NCBI RefSeq assembly: GCF_003286085.1
Contig: NW_020825591.1
Location: 1-64,000 of the forward strand
Source of the DNA: Drosophila persimilis
Taxonomy: Eukaryota; Arthropoda; Insecta; Diptera; Drosophilidae
DNA: 64,000 nucleotides
Direction: 5' to 3'
Shown in pieces: positions 1 through 11,765 of the stretch. The notes under the pieces are model-generated. The model had not been told where the DNA came from. It ran no database searches and saw only the letters and a list, made by a program, of their open reading frames with translations. A program made the position numbers and the translations under genes. Numbering within the stretch: the first letter of the stretch is position 1; each line of letters opens with the position of its first letter.

Positions 1-1724
1 AGGAATGAATGGCTGCATGATGAGTCTTTTTGCTTCCAGATTTGGATTGTAATAGCAGCACATTTCCATTGTTTGGGGAAATGGCCATGTCTCAAGATGC
101 AATTGTAAATATTTGTCAAATGAATAATTACCTTTTGAGGTAGCGCTTTAATGACTCTGTTGTTTATTTGGTCCATGCCAGGAGCCTTTTTGTTTTGCAG
201 AGATTTGATTTCCATCATAACTTCATTGGGGGAAATAGGCCTGAACGGGAGTCTATTTACATCGTATTCCCGCCCAAATTGTTGCCTCTGAAGCCAGGCA
301 GGTTTAGTTGTTAAGCGTTTGAGCTGCGCTATTTCATTACACTCCATAACTACGCTATTTCTAAATTCGTCAGAGTTTATGAGTTTTGGTGTGAATCTTT
401 CTTCTAAATGTGAAACAAAAGCTTCAGCTTTCTCCTCGCTACTCTTTGTCCACCTATAGCCTTCTCTACTACCACTACTGCTGGGAATTTTCAATGGCCA
501 GTTTGGTTCTGGCTGCCTCTTTAAAGTGTTTGTTAAGCGCCATAGTTTTTGCATTCTGTAACGATCTTGAGCGTCTACTTTTTGAAAAGGTTATTGATCT
601 GGTTATTTTTAGCCTTACGAAGGGCATTTTTTAGCCGATGATTTGCTGCGTTGTATAACCTTCGCGTCTCCAAGGTGGGTCTGCGCATGTGCTCCCTTTT
701 ATGCTGCCATTTGAGCCTTAATAGTTTCTGTGTTTTCCTATCTAGTGGTAGTTGCCCTGTGCGTGGGTGAGAACGCAGATTTATTAGTGAAGTTGCAGCC
801 GCCGCTGCATTGTAGATGTTTTGATTTAGAATGTCGATCGCATCCTCAATGTCTTCTCCTGAGTTTATTTCCATGTTGAGATTGATACGCTGCGATAGGA
901 AATCTTGGAATTTTTTGACATTTGCTTTGCTTGGTAGAAGTCGGCGCTTTGTTACCGGGACTGTCGTTGAGCCATTGATGCCCAGGTTAATGAAGATAGG
1001 AAGATGGTCTGATTGCAGGTCAACTGTTGAATAGGTGTGAATTCTGTCATAGTTTATGCCAGCATATACTGCCAAATCGATAGCGGAGGGCCTTTTTCTT
1101 TGATCAAATGGGTAGTGTGTGGCTCCCCCAGTGGCCAACACATTTAAGCAGGTGTTTGCATGGATCGTGTTCATTAAAACTCTGCCTCTTTTACAGGATC
1201 GCACATTTCCCCACCATGGGTGCTTAGCGTTCCAGTCCCCGCAAACTATAAATTTGGAGCCATAACAGAGTTCGCTCATGTACTTGAATAACCTTTTGAA
1301 GTGCTGCTCCGTCCAGGTGATAGTTGGCGGGCAATATATTGGCGCTAGAGCAATGACCTCATTATTGTTAGTGGTTAATGCGATGGGAGCACACTGCAAG
1401 AAATTTTCTGTAATTGGTTCAAGTGCAATGTGCTTGAGACCAGTTTTGACATAAATGGCTACTCCACCTTTCCTTCTGGAGGAAGGGTGTGAGGCAGTAT
1501 ACAGTACGTAGTCTTTTATGGTTAGATTGTCTGTTATTGTGGTAGTAGGGTCATTTGTGGTTATGCGGGTTTCAATAACCATCATTATGTCCACGTTATT
1601 ACGCTGCATAAATAGTTCTAACTCCAAAATTTTGTTTTTTAGACCACAGGCGTTCCAATAAACGATTTTGAGAGAGCTGTTGTACTGGGCGCCTGTAGTA
1701 GCAGTAGTGGTATGAGCTAAGTTA
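1..1724 (-). pseudogene. TART-like pol (ORF2): endonuclease plus RT N-terminus, RT core deleted
   Basis: Read leftward from 1,724, this is an apurinic-type endonuclease: a start strand with VYWNACGLKN, the catalytic-type VIETR motif, CGDWNAKHPWWGN (about 1,220-1,260) and SDHLPIF (about 1,000). These are typical of Jockey-clade ORF2. The frame breaks at about 570-585 beside an A-run. In the next frame the RT N-terminal block with KKAPGMDQINN (about 150-180) and HFPKQWK follows. At position 47 the sequence jumps to pol-tail sequence identical to 14,993-15,038, so the palm with the YADD site is missing. The N-terminal ~33 codons lie beyond the DINE-1 at 2,831-2,928. Non-functional as it stands. 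Confidence 0.8.
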
Positions 1725-2830
1725 TTATACCCGATACTCAAAATGAGTATTGGGGTATATTAGATTTGTGGTAAAAGTGGATGTGTGTAACGTCCAGAAG
1801 GAATCGTTTCCGACCCTATAAAGTATATATATTCTTGATCAGCATCAATAGCCGAGTCGATTGAGCCCTGTCTGTCTGTCCGTCCGTCCGTCTGTCCGTC
1901 TGTCCGTCCCCTTCAGCGCCTAATGCTCAAAGACTATAAGAGCTAGAGCAACGATGTTTTGGATCCAGACTTCTGTGATATGTCACTGCTCCAAAAATAT
2001 TTCAAAACTTTGCCCCGCCCACTTCCGCCCCCACAAAGGGCGAAAATCTGTGGCATCCACAATTTTGACGATACGAGAAAACTAAAAACGCAGAATCGTA
2101 GAAGATGACTATATCTTCTAGAGTGCAAAATCTGAACCAGATCGTATAATTATTACAGCCAGAATCACGAAAACAATTTCACTCTTTCTCGCTCTGTCTC
2201 ACTCTAACACACAGGTTTCATGGTCGGTTTTGCCAATTGCAAAATATGAGTTCAAGGATCTCAGAACCTATAAAAGCCAGAGCAACCAAATTTGGTATCC
2301 ACACTCCTGTGATATCGGACCTTGACCGTTTCCTGTCCAAATTTCGCCACACCCCCTTCCGCCCCCGCAAAGGACGAAAATCTGAGGCAACCACAAATCT
2401 CAGAGACTATTAAGGCTATAGTAACCAAATTTGGTGCACACACTCCTTTAAGATGTCACTATAAAACGTATATCTCAGAATTTCGCCCCACCTCCATCCG
2501 CCCCCACAAAGGACGAAAATCTGTTGCATCCACAATATTGCAGATTTGAGAAAACTAAAAACGCAGAATCATAGATAATGACCATATCTATTAGATTGCT
2601 GAATCTGGATCAGATCAGATCATTTTTTTAGCCAAAAGGAACAAATCAATTTGCAGTGGCTACGCAGCGCCCGACGTCACGCTCAGACTGATTTTCTGTC
2701 TCTCTCGCACGCACTCTTTGTCGTGTCGTTAAATATTAGCGGCGTCTGCCGGAGGAGAGCCATACTGACTTAGTATCGGGTATAACCTTAGAGTTGCGGT
2801 GTCCGCAGCAACTCACAAGGTTCCCCCTCG
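1725..2830 (+). mobile_element. DINE-1/INE-1-type element, copy 1
   Basis: The element starts TTATACCCGATACTCA, contains the family-typical block with TTTCCGACCCTATAAAG and a (CTGTCCGT)n-like tract near 1,870-1,910, and ends near a GAGTTGC...GCAACTC stem (about 2,793-2,816) followed by CCCCTCG. A copy of the same length lies at 12,241-13,346. Left-end CCCGATACT is mirrored by AGTATCGGG near 2,775. DINE-1 elements are non-autonomous Helitron-like repeats of Drosophila. No target duplication is seen, as expected. It interrupts the pol ORF a few tens of codons after its start. The ORFs inside are on both strands and look like noise. Confidence 0.8.
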
Positions 2831-2930
2831 TTTGTATTTACATTTATGGTGGTAGTAGCTAGAGAATTGGCTGTATTGTTGGCCGAAATAGTGTTTGTAG
2901 TATACGGTATTTCGGCGTAATTATTCATTT
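2831..2930 (-). pseudogene. N-terminal end of TART-like pol, cut by DINE-1
   Basis: An ATG at about 2,928 overlaps the gag stop codon (ATGAATAA arrangement) and opens a frame of about 33 codons rich in Asn and Thr. It runs straight into the DINE-1 end and resumes at 1,724 with the endonuclease. The ORF1/ORF2 overlap resembles that at 61,920-61,945 in E6. Confidence 0.6.
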
Positions 2931-4198
2931 ACAATGTCATTAGCAGTGGAAATAGTTTGTCCTTTATTTGAGATAATAAAAGTATGCAATAGATCTATAA
3001 GGGCATCCATTTTTTTGCCCATTTCACTTACAAGGAGAAGATTTTGGTGCACTACCTGCATTAGCTGGTCATTCACATATGGGGCCCCAGGCTGCTGGTA
3101 TAGCTGTGGTTGGGGGGCGTGCTTCTGTGACTCTCGCTGCTGTTGTTGATGCCCACGAGAGGAGGAGTGTGGCCTGCTGATGCTGTTGCCCTGAAGGTCA
3201 TCGGATGGTTGATTTTTGTTGCTAAAAGGCTGGAGGTTTGGCGTCTTATTAGTGTACCGGCTGATGGTGGGCTGTTGGGAGTTGTTATGTTGTTGCTGCA
3301 GGTTAGCCGGCGCAGGCTTTTGTGTCTTTCGCTGCTGCTGGTGATGCCCGCGAGGGGCCCTGCTGATGTTGCTTTCCTGCTGGCCAACGGACAGTTTATT
3401 GTTGTTGCTGAAAAGTTGACTAAAAAGCTGGCGTTTTGGGGCCTTGTTAATGTTCTGGCTGTTGGTCGGCTGGGAGCTGTTGTTGTTGTGCTGCTGCTGC
3501 TGCGTGTTTTGGTGTGGTTTAGGTAGGTGGTGTTTTTGTTTTCGCTGCTGCCATCTCAAGCTTTTGTTTATTTCCCCGCTGTAAGCTGCATTCTGCCGAG
3601 TGGAGTTGATGTTCTTCTGGTGCTGCCAGTTTGTCCGCTTTTGTTTTCCAATAGCAATGTGCGCCCGGTAGGATTTGAGTGTTGCCTGGGCTTGCTTAAA
3701 CGCCTTGCAGCCCCTATAGCTGGCAACATGTCCTTCCCCACAATTGGCACATTTAGGATTTGGGATCTTAGCCTCGGCGCACGCTGTGGATGGTTGTGCC
3801 CCGGCACATTTTTGGCAAACAAAAGCTCGGCGACAGTAATTTTTACTGTGGCCAAAGCATTGGCAGCGGTGGCATTGAACAGGGTCAATGCGTCTCATTT
3901 GTCGTTCAACTGAAATTTCCTGGTTTCCCATAGTAGTCAGTGATAGGATTTTGTCATTACCATTGTCTAAGGTTGGTTCCAATTCAACTTCAAACATGTT
4001 TAACGGCTTGCGGCTGCGCCTATGTTTAATTACATTTACATAACGCACTGAAAGACCCATCTCGCCAATTAATTTGCGTATCCAATCGCAAGGAGTAGAG
4101 TGATGCAGATTTCTCAAGATGATACGGTAGCCACGTTCCTTGCGCAGCTGGTGTGTATGCATATTTATATTGTCTGCATCAAGTTTGGCCATGACTCT
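2921..4198 (-). pseudogene. TART-like gag (ORF1), C-terminal half
   Basis: This is the downstream half of a Jockey-clade gag, cut at 4,198 by the BEL insertion. In order: an RRM-like/major-homology segment (GYRIILRNLHHSTPCDWI, about 4,080-4,140); three CCHC-type knuckles (CHRCQCFGHSKNYC, CQKCAGAQPSTAC, CANCGEGHVASYRGC, about 3,700-3,880); a long Gln/Asn-rich low-complexity region; and a short coiled-coil-like C-terminus. Zinc knuckles bind element RNA. In TART and HeT-A, gag also directs particles to telomeres, so a similar role is inferred by family only. The N-terminal half continues at 10,645-11,765. The whole would be about 800 residues but carries a frameshift near 10,800-10,900. Confidence 0.8.
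4194..4198. repeat. Target-site duplication ACTCT, left copy
   Basis: ACTCT precedes the TG of the left BEL LTR and is repeated at 10,640-10,644 directly after the right LTR. A five-base duplication is usual for BEL/Pao integrases. Confidence 0.9.
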
Positions 4199-4673
4199 TG
4201 TTCGGGCGAAGCCCGAGTGTAAATTTTATACCATTGTTTTATTGCCTATCAATTCACTTTCTTTTCTATTTTGGTCATTATACTAAACTAACGTAACGTA
4301 AGCGTAGCTTTATCTATGCTCGCTCAGCAACATGCTCTCATTTAATCATCTATTCTTATCTATGCTCGCTCTTGTTATCTTTTCTTTCCTATGCCGTCGC
4401 TAAGCCGTCAGCAGCTGCGCCTGCTCTAGCAGTTACCGCTTGATATAGTTGGAGAACAGACCCTTTTGTCCCCAATCTATTACTTTGGCTCGAGATCGGC
4501 TCGCTTGCCTCATCCAAGTGTGTCACTCTGATACTATTGTAAAAGGCGCTGGCATCTTCGGCCACCCTCAACACACAAAATACCTATAATAAAATTTATA
4601 ATGTTTTCGGAAATTAATAATTTGTGAAATTATTGAACAATCATAGTCAGCGAAAAAGCTCGTTGTCTCAACA
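4199..4673 (+). repeat. 5' LTR of BEL-1
   Basis: Begins TGTTCGGGCGAAGCCCGAG, with a short inverted repeat (TTCGGGC/GCCCGAG), and ends GTCTCAACA. The copy at 10,165-10,639 has the same length and differs at only a few visible positions. Transcription start and polyadenylation are expected here but were not located. Confidence 0.93.
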
Positions 4674-4695
4674 TTTGGTGACCCCGACGTGATCG
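4674..4695 (+). promoter_or_regulatory. Probable primer-binding site of BEL-1
   Basis: TTTGGTGACCCCGACGTG follows the LTR directly. The core TGG is what a tRNA 3' CCA end would pair with. The same sequence follows the 5' LTR of the second BEL element (minus strand, ending at 59,329). The tRNA was not assigned. Confidence 0.7.
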
Positions 4696-4930
4696 TCAGT
4701 AACAATTTGGAAATAAACAATTATAAACAGTGAAAATTATCCGCTAAACATAACTGTTCGAACGCGAAGCGGTTAGTTCCCATTTCGTCGCGCGCTTGCT
4801 TACAAGCACTAATACAGCTACGTGCATTAGCGGCTTCGGGTTCGCTGCACTTGCGCTTGCATACCAAAAAAAATCAAACGGTTGGTTCTTCGATTCTTCT
4901 TTGTGCTTTGCTCGCTGCTGCCTGTCGAAA

Positions 4931-7900
4931 ATGGATGAGTCTAATGACGTGCCGGAAAACAGGGTGTCTTTTTACAAACTAAAGGCACTCTCAATATACA
5001 ACAAAGCCGTTTCACTTCGAGAGACGATATTGAATGATGAAAACAACCCAATCAGTGAAGATGCGCTAAGTGTTCATTTAAAATTCTTGGAAAAAATATC
5101 CGACTCATTTAATGTTACTCATTCTAATTTAGAAGAGCTTGATGTAAGCGAAATTGGCAGCGACTTAAGCAACAATTTTGAGGATTTGGCGATGGAAATC
5201 GAAGTTCGTATTCGCTCAGCACTCCGCAGGACTACCCAGAACATGCCGCATCACTCAACGATACGACCCGAGCTCAACGTTACTGCCTCCGGAAATGTAC
5301 GGTCACGATATCATATTCCTGACATTAAACTTCCCACTTTCCGTGGAGGTTATACTGAGTGGGCAGACTTTTACTCGATGTTTAGCACAGTAATAGATCA
5401 GGAGCCCTTTCTATCAAAGATTGAGAAGTTCCAGCACCTGCGCTCATGTTTGGATGGACCTGCCCTGGAGGCTGTTCGCTCTTTGGAAGTATCGGAGAGC
5501 AATAATGATATTGCATTGGACATTTTAAACAATCGTTTCAATAATAAACGTTTAATCTTTCAGGCACACGTCGCTGAGATTCTGAGGCATGAGAAGGTTG
5601 AAGATGGGTCAACTACAAAGCTACGTACTTTATCGGACAAGCTTCATTCTCACATGAGAGCGCTTAGATCGATGGGTACCATGGAGGAAATAGCTGGATG
5701 CATCATCGTTCACTCCACATACAAGTATCTCGACTCTGATACCAGGACCAAATGGGAGGAGCTGTCGCCCCCTAACGTCATACCAACATGGGACCATTTT
5801 TCGGCTTTTTTGGAGAGGAGATGTCAAGCCATGGAGACCATGGATCAAGCTATGTTGATTCAAATCCATAGCAGTCAGGTTGGAAAACATAAACGAATCA
5901 CTCATTCAAAACACAGTCTTGTTGCTACAAATACAATCGTATTGGAATGCGTGTTCTGTGATAATAAAGGGCATAACATTTACAGCTGCACTCGCCTTGG
6001 AAACCTTTCGCCATCTTTGCGTCTTGGAGAGGCAAGGAAGCTTAGAGTTTGCTTCAACTGTTTGAAGAAGGGACATCGGAATACCTCCTGCAGTTCAGGC
6101 TCTTGTCGCACATGCGGTGAAAAGCATCATACCCTTTTACATATCAACAATCCGCTGCCTACGTCAGTTAACACGGAACCTGCAAACGCTACTACGTCTC
6201 CTATTCAGACAGACTTATGCCCAGGCCCCAATCTTTCAAGTTCTCTTGTTGCCGCTTCATCACCATGCTCGCCTCCTGCTCAGAATCTTAGCTCAGACGT
6301 AGTGCTTCTAGCCACGACAGTCATTATGATAAAGAGTCGAGTTGGTGATCTTCTTCCTTGTCGTGCTCTTCTGGTTTCAGGCTCTCAGATTAATTTAATA
6401 ACCTCTCGCTTTGCTCAGAGGCTTCAGCTGAAACGAGCCAAAGGGTCGGTATCAGTATCGGGTATCGGCGCTGATTCTGCATTTCACACGGAAGGTTCAG
6501 TTAATTTGGTCATTCAATCCAGGACTTCCGATTACTTCACGAGTCTCACAGCTCTCGTTGCTCCACGTATTACAGGAAACCAGCCTGCTTCTTCATTTGA
6601 TGTATCCAAATGGGAAATGCCATCCAATATCAGCCTTGCTGACCCACACTTTAACAAATCTCAGCGCATCGATGTACTTATTGGAGCCAGCTTATTTTAC
6701 GACATTTTATGCGTTGGACAGATCAAATTGGAGAGGGGACTTCCTATAATACAAAAAACCCGTCTCGGCTGGGTTGGCACAGGTGGACGTCAGTACTCCC
6801 GCAGCTCAGTGCTCCTAGCTGCCTCTAGTTCGACGGAATTGAGTCAAACGCCTACCGTTGGTTTGGATGAGCTAGTGCGAAGGTTCTGGGAAGTGGAAAA
6901 CTGCCACGGTCCCGCTACAGAAGCAACAAAGGAGGAAATTGCTTGCGAGGAACATTTCAAAAAACATTGCGGTCGGCTTCCAAGTGGCGAATATTGCGTT
7001 CAATTGCCTTTAAAGCTGAGTGACAGTCTTCTTGGAGATTCTTATCAACAAGCCTATCGCAGATTTCTCAATCTAGAGCGCAAGTTGGTTCGCAAACCGC
7101 TTCTCAAGGCCCAATACGCCGCATTTATAAAGGAATACGTCGATTTGAATCACATGTCCCCTGTCAAAAGTGACGCACTTAAACAATGCAAATTTTTTCT
7201 TCCTCATCACTGCGTCTTAAGAGAAGACAAAACCACCACAAAACTCCGAGTAGTTTTCGACGGATCCGCTTGTACATCTACAGGATATTCCCTCAACGAT
7301 ATATTGATGTCAGGCCCAACAATTCAGCCAAAGTTAGTTACGACTCTTCTTCGATTTCGTACCTTTCGTATAGCATTGACTGGTGACATTTGTAAAATGT
7401 ATAGATGCGTCCGTGTCTCGCCCCAAGATAGTTTTCTGCAGTGCATACTGTGGCGTGACTCACCCCTCGAGGAGCTAAGGACATTCAAGCTGGATACCGT
7501 GACCTATGGAACGAAACCAGCAGCATTTCTGGCCGTCCGTTCTATGCACCAACTAGCGGCAGACGAGAGTTCGTCATATCCAATTGGCTCTGAAGTTGTG
7601 CTGCGGGACTTTTACGTGGATGATTTGCTAACGGGGGGAGATACTACAAATGAGGTGCTGGAAATAATTCGCCAGGTGTCAGGACTATTAGCCAAAGGAA
7701 ATTTCAAGATCAGAAAATGGTGTTCCAACGATACATATGTACTCGATCAAACACCCCATGAAGATAGGGAAACATTTGTTAAATTTACTGATGGCAGCGA
7801 TGTAACCAAGACGCTAGGTTTAGCATGGAATCCCACTTCGGATGAGCTATTATTTTCATTCTGTCCCAATCAAGTCCCTTCGAAACCAACTAAGCGAGTT

Positions 7901-10188
7901 GTATTGTCAACTATTGCACGATTTTATGATCCACTCGGACTTATAGGGCCAGTTATTACTAAAGCAAAAATATTTCTACAGCAGCTGTGGAAAGAAAAGC
8001 TTCATTGGGATGAAAGTCTGCCAGTCTCCTTACGCCAACTTGGATCAACTTTATTCAGCAGTTTGACTCTATGCAACAAATTTCTTTCCCGCGCCTATCT
8101 TTCCTTCGAAGCAGCAACCTTGAAATGCATGGATTTTGTGATGCCAGCATGAGTGCTTATGGAGCTTGCATCTACGCTGTTTCGCAAGGCGACAATGGAG
8201 TCAAGGCAAATCTTCTATCTTCCAGATCTCGTGTAGCGCCACTGAAGACTATCACAATACCCAAGTTGGAATTATGTGGTGCAGCGCTACTCGCTCAGCT
8301 TATGCATGAAGTGTCTTTGATGAACTTCAAGTGCTCTTATTATTGCTGGTGTGACTCCACAGTCGTTTTGGCTTGGATCAAGAATCAACCATCCAACTTC
8401 AATGTATTTGTCGCTAATAGACTTTCTGTTATTCAGGAACTCACATCTGGAATGTCTTGGCTGCACGTGCCAACTGATCTAAACCCTGCCGATATGCTTT
8501 CTCGAGGATCATTACCAGCTGAGCTCATCAATTCTCATCTTTGGAAGTATGGACCTACATACTTGACAGCCAGTAAGGATCAATGGCCAAGTACACCTGC
8601 TCTTCCAGAGCCGGTTTTGGAGGCACGAAAAACCATACTAATTACAAACTGCGCGTCAAGATATTTGGTGGAAGAATCAAAGTTTGTAAATTCCTTCCCC
8701 AAAATGCAACGAATTTTTGCGTATGTATGCAAATTCATTCATCGACGAAAGTCTGGAATAACTGTGGAGGACTTGCGTTTGGGAACCGAACTGCTTATTC
8801 GTCTTACTCAACAATCTCGTCTATCCACTGAAATAAGAGCCCTGGAAACGCGAAAGGACATCAAGGCTTCAAGCTCGATCGCCTCTCTTTCGCCATTTTT
8901 AGATGATTGCGGTTTGCTTCGAGTTGGAGGGCGTCTTAAAAACTCTACCTTGGACTTTGAAGCACGGCATCCCATAATATTGCCCAAGAATCATTCCATC
9001 ACTTCTGCTCTGATACGGCACTTACACGAAAAGCACCTTCACGCTGGACCCCAGTCGCTATTAGCCATCATTCGTCAAACGTACTGGCCAATCGGTGGCC
9101 GAAAGACCGTAGCACACGTAATCCAAAAGTGTGTCAGATGCTTTAGAGTGAAGCCTCGAACTCTCGAGCAAATAATGGCAGATCTTCCGGTGGACAGAGT
9201 CAGCGAATCTCGTGCATTTTTAGTTACCGGCGTGGACTATTGCGGTCCGTTCCTGTATAAATCAGAAGTTCGAAACCGGCCCCCACTAAAGTGCTACATG
9301 AGCATTTTTATATGCTTCTCCACCAAGGCGGTTCACATCGAGCTTGTGAAGGATCTTACAACATCTGCGTTCCTCTCTGCTCTTCGCCGTTTCATTTGCA
9401 CCCGTGGAAGACCGATTCGTATTTGGTCAGATAATGCCACAAATTTTGTTGGAGCGCGGAACGAACTGGCGGAACTTAAGTCGCTATTCCTAAGCGACAG
9501 TCATCAAGAAGCCGTGCATCAAGCTTTTCTCAACGATTGCATCGATTGGCGTTTCATTCCTCCTAGATCGCCACATTTTGGAGGATTGTGGGAGGCGTCA
9601 GTCAAGCTTGCTAAGCATCATCTTCGACGTGCCCTCGGATCCTCGCTTCTTGGATTTGATGAGCTGCGCACTCTCGCGTGCAATATCTGTGCAATCATTA
9701 ATTCAAGGCCATTGTTTCCTCTTTCAGAGAACCCTGCAGATCTCGATGTACTCACGCCCAGCCATTTTCTAGTTGGCGCCCCTATCACAACCTTCTTGGA
9801 GCCTGACTTGGTTCATTTAAACGTCGATCGCTTGGACCGTTGGCAGAAGGTCACACAGCTTCAGCAAATCTTTTGGTCTCGCTGGCGCCAATCGTATTTA
9901 ACCAGTCTTCAAGAAAGAACGAAGTGGCGCACCCGGAATCCTGAGCTTCACGTCAATGATGTCGTTCTTGTTAAGGACGAGAACTTCCCTCCTCTGAAGT
10001 GGCCTCTAGCGAGAATCCTCGAGCTCATCCCAGGAGCTGATGGCGTATCTCGAGTCGCCTTGATCAGGATGGCTACAGGTGTTAGCCGAAGAGCACTTGC
10101 AAAACTATGTCTATTGCCTCTACGAGATGAGGTGAAAGGCATGGATCCTTCCACGGGGGGAGTATGTTCGGGCGAAGCCCGAGTGTAA
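4931..10188 (+). pseudogene. BEL-type Gag-Pol polyprotein, one frameshift and a mutated protease site
   Basis: The ATG at 4,931 is preferred because the 45 codons upstream (from 4,796) look like untranslated leader. Order: BEL gag core (LPTFRGGYTEWADFYSMF, about 5,330), knuckles CVFCDNKGHNIYSC and CFNCLKKGHRNTSC (about 5,950-6,090), protease (about 6,350), RT (KLRVVFDGSA at about 7,240; YVDD at 7,613-7,624), RNase H (GFCDAS, about 8,130), integrase zinc domain and D-D-E (VDYCG, WSDNATNF, WEASVK at about 9,230, 9,425 and 9,590), then a C-terminal domain. The protease motif expected as L-D-S-G reads LVSG (Val codon 6,374-6,376). The frame changes near 8,060-8,090, between RT and RNase H. The stop lies inside the 3' LTR. 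As it stands it should not yield an active polyprotein. Confidence 0.93.
10154..10164 (+). promoter_or_regulatory. Polypurine tract of BEL-1
   Basis: CGGGGGGAGTA lies immediately before the 3' LTR and inside the end of the pol frame. This is the expected primer for plus-strand DNA synthesis. Confidence 0.7.
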
Positions 10189-10639
10189 ATTTTATACCAT
10201 TGTTTTATTGCCTATCAATTCACTTTCTTTTCTATTTTGGTCATTATACTAAACTAACGTAACGTAAGCGTAGCTTTATCTATGCTCGCTCAGCAACATG
10301 CTCTCATATAATCATCTATTCTTATCTATGCTCGCTCTTGTTATCTTTTCTTTCCTATGCCGTCGCTAAGCCGTCAGCAGCTGCGCCTGCTCTAGCAGTT
10401 ACCGCTTGATATAGTTGGAGAACAGACCCTTTTGTCCCCAATCTATTACTTTGGCTCGAGATCGGCTCGCTTGCCTCATCCAAGTGTGTCACTCTAATAC
10501 TATTGTAAAAGGCTCTGGCATCTTCGGCCACCCTCAACACACAAAATACCTATAATAAAATTTATAACGTTTTCGGAAATTAATAATTTGTGAAATTATT
10601 GAACAATCATAGTCAGCGAAAAAGCTCGTTGTCTCAACA
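10165..10639 (+). repeat. 3' LTR of BEL-1
   Basis: 475 bp, matching 4,199-4,673 throughout with a few substitutions. Followed by the right TSD ACTCT at 10,640-10,644, after which the interrupted gag continues. Confidence 0.93.
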
Positions 10640-11765
10640 ACTCTGTTGTAGGTTTCCATATCGCCGCAGTCCAGTTTAATTTTGTTACCCCTTACACTGG
10701 TAGTGGTAAATTTATTTTGTTCCCCTGGTGCGTTGTTAAGGGATTCTATTAAAGGCTGTATGTTAGAAACGTCATGCAGATAGATGGCTGGTATTTTAGT
10801 TTCTGTGATAGGCCGTTGGTCTGTTCCTTCTGGTCTGCTGCCTTGTATTGTTGCTGCTGATGCGGCAACTGACCCTGATCCTGCAGGTGGCTCTGCTGAG
10901 TTTGCTGCTGTTGCTGTTGTTGCTGCTGACCCAAGGCTGAGTCACCTGGTATCTCTGCAGCGTCATCCCGTGTGTATGGATCCATTTCCATAGCTTCGCT
11001 GGGATGTCTGCTTTCTCCTGCATCGGCTGTTGCTGCCGTCGCAGTTTTGGAAAGAGTTTTGGCCAGTTTGGCCGCAATAGTGGGCCCAATATTCATTTTA
11101 ACCGCCTCCATCACTATAGCAGCAGTGACAGATTGGGGACGCTTGGGTCGGGACAGAGTCAAGGGCAATACTTTCCTTATTTTACTGCATAGGGGGCCTG
11201 GTTTTGTGGCCGGAGTTGTACTATGCCGGGCATCTCCTACTCGGTAGTTATTGCCTGGCTTTGATATAGGGTTCTTTGCAGTAGATTTGGGAGTTGAAGC
11301 CACACGCGGCCTGTGCGGTGGCGTGGTTGTCAAAGGATTTAGTCTGGTTTCTACTTTATTATTTTTGTCCATTGTACTCTGGCCAGGGGACTTGTTGTTG
11401 TTGTCGTTTATTTGGGTATGATTAGTGGTCCCGTCGCTGAGGGTTGATATACTGGATACCATTGGAGAGCAGTCCATAGTGGCGTTAGGCGAAGAAAATT
11501 CAGAGTTGCAGATGCTAATTGCATCTTTGTTGGTATTTAGATCAACTTTTTTCCCCTTAACCTCATATTGCACGCTTTCCACCCGCGCATCAATTGCATT
11601 TGCATTTGAATTTCCTACCGCACTTGGCTCAGCAGCCGGTGTATGCGGGGGATATGGCTGCGTTTGAGGGGGAAATAAATCATTTGAAATTGAGTGATTC
11701 TCTTTCTCACACATATCCCGGTTTGATGCCATGTTGATAGTATTTGTTTTAAGGCGGGGTTTCAT
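10640..11765 (-). pseudogene. TART-like gag (ORF1), N-terminal half
   Basis: From the ATG at 11,765 (MKPRLKTNTINMASNRDMCE) the product is Ser/Thr/Asn/Pro-rich and disordered-looking, with a polyglutamine run (about 10,880-10,930). In another frame it enters a conserved gag segment (IPAIYLHDVSNIQPLIESL, about 10,740-10,800) that leads into the BEL insertion. The open frame from 11,765 stops at 10,749 instead of joining that segment, so there is a frameshift around 10,800-10,900, near the repetitive Gln codons. The second half is at 2,921-4,198. Confidence 0.7.

Larger units (their letters stand above)
4199..10639 (+). mobile_element. BEL/Pao-type LTR retrotransposon (BEL-1 here), complete with two LTRs
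   Basis: Two 475-bp LTRs (TG...CA, near-identical with only a few differences visible), a primer-binding site, a single gag-pol region, a polypurine tract and a five-base TSD define a full 6.4-kb element. The domain order gag, zinc knuckles, protease, RT, RNase H, integrase and the pol sequence signatures place it in BEL/Pao. It is inserted in opposite orientation inside the TART-like gag. Near-identity of the LTRs implies recent insertion, yet the gag-pol frame is broken once and the protease aspartate is replaced. Confidence 0.95.

Noticed and set aside
1940..2550. Small ORFs inside the DINE-1 copies
   Set aside because: Short, on both strands, repeated in both copies; DINE-1 is non-coding.
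4389..4574. 61-codon ORF in the BEL-1 LTR (repeated at 10,355-10,540)
   Set aside because: Lies on the strand opposite the element, within the LTR; no motif, identical only because LTRs are identical.
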